From contig KV908574.1 in the NCBI GenBank assembly GCA_002005505.1, positions 113,881-123,880 of the forward strand: a stretch of 10,000 nucleotides of DNA, read 5' to 3'. Both the position numbers and the translations under genes were made by a program. Of this stretch, positions 8,691-10,000 are shown in pieces; position 1 is the stretch's first letter, and each line of letters starts with the position of its first letter. Source of the stretch: Botryococcus braunii. Its lineage: Eukaryota > Chlorophyta > Trebouxiophyceae. The notes under the pieces were generated by a model that was given only the letters and a program-made list of their open reading frames with translations, was not told where the DNA came from and did not search any database.

Positions 8691-9435
8691 GAGCGGAGGC
8701 TGGCTACGCCGACTCACGACCACCCGCACCGCCGGGAATGCCACTCCATGCCGCGTCGCCAGCCGAGCATCCGGTGTCGGTGGATCTGGAGGAGGATTGC
8801 GGCGCGTCGGGCGATTTGGACGACGACACTTTGGCCCTGTGGGACTCCGCCAAGGGGCGGAGGGGTGCAGCCGGCCGTAGCTCGGCCCATCAAAGCGCAG
8901 CTGAGCCTTTCCGGGCGACGGATCCCGCAGGGCTCCCGCGGGGCCAGGTCCGCCCGTGCGACTCCGCAAAGTCCGACGGGGGCGGGACTCCCTCGGGGAA
9001 GGCGGGATCAGCCGCAGCCGGCCCATCCCAGGTGGGCGGTGGAGCGGCCACGACGGGTGCCGCACGGGAGCGGCCAAGTCCTGCTGAAGTACAGCGGACC
9101 CACTCGAGCGGAGACGGAGGAGCTGTGGGGCCGTCGGGCTCCGACGGCCACGTTGGCAGCGGGCCTGAGCCGGGGACCCCCCCGAAGGCCGGGGGGACCA
9201 GCGGCGAGCCCAGCGCGTTCGAGAAGGTCAAGGCCGATGACTGTTGGGGGCGGGTAGGGGGGGCGTGGGCGGCAGCGGCGCGGCTTCGAGCTGCTCGTCC
9301 GCGCTTTCCGAAGACTTCGACGAGCCCCTCCGGTCTCCGAAGAAGGCTGCCAAGGAGTCCCCCCCTGAGCAGCAGGCTGAGAACGTGCCCTTGGCTGCCC
9401 AACCAATGGCAGACCAGCACTTTGGCCTCGCCTGG
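8691..9435 (+). CDS. Long exon encoding an acidic, Ser/Pro/Gly/Ala-rich linker (one frame break)
   Basis: The first part reads AEAGYADSRPPAPPGMPLHA, then VSVDLEEDCGASGDLDDDTL, then ALWDSAKG, a long low-complexity Gly/Ala/Ser/Thr/Pro stretch, and SAFEKVKADDCWG near 9245. The natural frame then shifts by one base within the G-rich bases 9246-9263 and continues GGSGAASSCSSALSEDFDEP, LRSPKKAAKESPPEQQAENV and PLAAQPMADQHFGLAW. It ends at 9435 before donor GTGCGG. Most of it should be disordered, with short acidic and SPKK-like motifs that often serve as phosphorylation or interaction sites. The start could instead be ATG 8642 if a new gene begins here. Confidence 0.6.
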
Positions 9436-9513
9436 GTGCGGCTCCCCTCCCCTTCTCTCCCTCCCTTTCCCCCCCTCCCCCCTCCCTCCTTTTTTCCTCT
9501 CTCAAATTTGCAG

Positions 9514-9542
9514 GTTCTCTCGATGCCATTGCATGTTGCCAG
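9514..9542 (+). CDS. Possible alternative mini-exon or decayed exon copy
   Basis: An excellent polypyrimidine tract and CAAATTTGCAG precede VLSMPLHVA, with AG|GTGTCA as donor. Its phase does not join to the next exon, and its peptide resembles MTMHVAR there. It is probably a relic or a rarely used exon rather than a constitutive one. Confidence 0.25.
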
Positions 9543-9599
9543 GTGTCACATTCTTTCATGCCAGGACCCTTGACCCCCAGTGTGGGTGGTTTGGATATC

Positions 9600-9600
<1 letters not shown>

Positions 9601-9677
<77 letters not shown>
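9601..9677. repeat. (TG)n microsatellite, about 38 units
   Basis: A pure TG run inside the intron between 9436 and 9744. Confidence 0.97.
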
Positions 9678-9678
<1 letters not shown>

Positions 9679-9744
9679 CCTTTGGTGAAAAGTGGAGTGG
9701 GGTCCAATGCCTGAAACCACATGTGAGGGGGGTTTTGCATGCAG

Positions 9745-9911
9745 GGGGAATCCCCGATCATGACCATGCACGTGGCCCGGGCTTTGGTCACATACATGTG
9801 TGGGGATCTCTTCATCGGCTCCAGAGACCCACAGCATCGCCTGCTTCTTACCATTGCCATGCTCGGCTTCTCTCTCTTCATGGCTGTGCAATGCCAGCTG
9901 TTCCATTGGGG
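9745..9911 (+). CDS. Exon with a hydrophobic, probably membrane-spanning segment
   Basis: Phase 0 from acceptor 9744 gives GESPIMTMHVARALVTYMCG, then DLFIGSRDPQHR, then LLLTIAMLGFSLFMAVQCQL and FHWG. About 20 hydrophobic residues from LLLTIAML on look like a transmembrane helix preceded by a positive Arg/His pair. The donor is GTACGC at 9912 (phase 2). If it is not spliced, the frame stays open into the AT-rich, Lys/Ile/Tyr-rich end of the window. No channel or transporter motif is recognisable. It suggests that the gene with the long acidic linker encodes a membrane protein. Confidence 0.6.
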
Positions 9912-9929
9912 GTACGCCCTTTCCCATTG

Positions 9930-10000
9930 TGATAAAATAAGAATTAAAAAATACAATAGATATATTATAAAAAAATATAAAATTCATGTACACCACAACC
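9930..10000. other. AT-rich tail of the window
   Basis: About 70 bp, much more AT-rich than anything else here apart from the AT microsatellite. It is probably intron sequence downstream of the donor at 9912. No feature is seen. Confidence 0.4.

Larger units (their letters stand above)
9436..9744 (+). other. Intron (GT-AG, 309 nt) with (TG)n and an exon-like relic
   Basis: Donor GTGCGG is followed by a long C/T tract. The final acceptor is TTGCATGCAG. Joining 9435 to 9745 keeps phase 0. An internal acceptor (CAAATTTGCAG, 9513) introduces a possible short exon (9514-9542). Confidence 0.55.

Overview
The window is nuclear DNA from a eukaryote that makes plant-type starch, most likely a green alga. 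The evidence is a spliced, isoamylase-3-like starch debranching gene, canonical GT-AG introns, CTAAY-like branch sites, GC-leaning exons, and non-coding DNA full of microsatellites and minisatellites. A prasinophyte or charophyte alga fits, but the genus is a guess. No prokaryotic operon, viral gene, rRNA, tRNA or CRISPR array was seen. All supported exons lie on the + strand.

Layout. (1) 1-2045: the last four exons of an isoamylase gene (GH13 debranching enzyme, ISA3-like). They splice in phase to 158 codons ending in TAG at 2043-2045, and the 5' part lies left of the window. Introns 2 and 3 carry their own tandem repeats. (2) 2046-3182: no gene supported. (3) 3183-3447: (CT)n, then (AC)n-(CG)n. 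(4) About 3948-5225: the 3' part of an unrecognised gene. Three exons (4657-4781, 4934-5089, 5162-5225) join in phase to 114 codons and a TGA stop. One exon before them is probable (4476-4555 or 4476-4578), and a PDZ-like reading frame lies further upstream. (5) 5421-6182: a 760-bp low-complexity block of CT, CA, AT and GA tracts enclosing a 140-bp terminal-inverted-repeat element resembling a MITE.

(6) 6182 to the window end: exons of a second unrecognised gene (6182-6351, 6383-6413, 6725-6795, 7322-7665, about 8691-9435, 9745-9911). It has a helical, tryptophan-containing region, then a long acidic Ser/Pro/Gly/Ala-rich linker, then a hydrophobic, possibly membrane-spanning segment that runs off the window. 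One intron holds 18 copies of a 27-bp minisatellite. Another is about 1 kb long with (TC)n-(TG)n-(CG)n.

Only the isoamylase can be named. It would trim branches of amylopectin or phytoglycogen in the plastid. There is no visible functional link between the three genes. The exons of the two unknown genes were inferred from splice sites, phase and peptide character, so they are less certain than the isoamylase.
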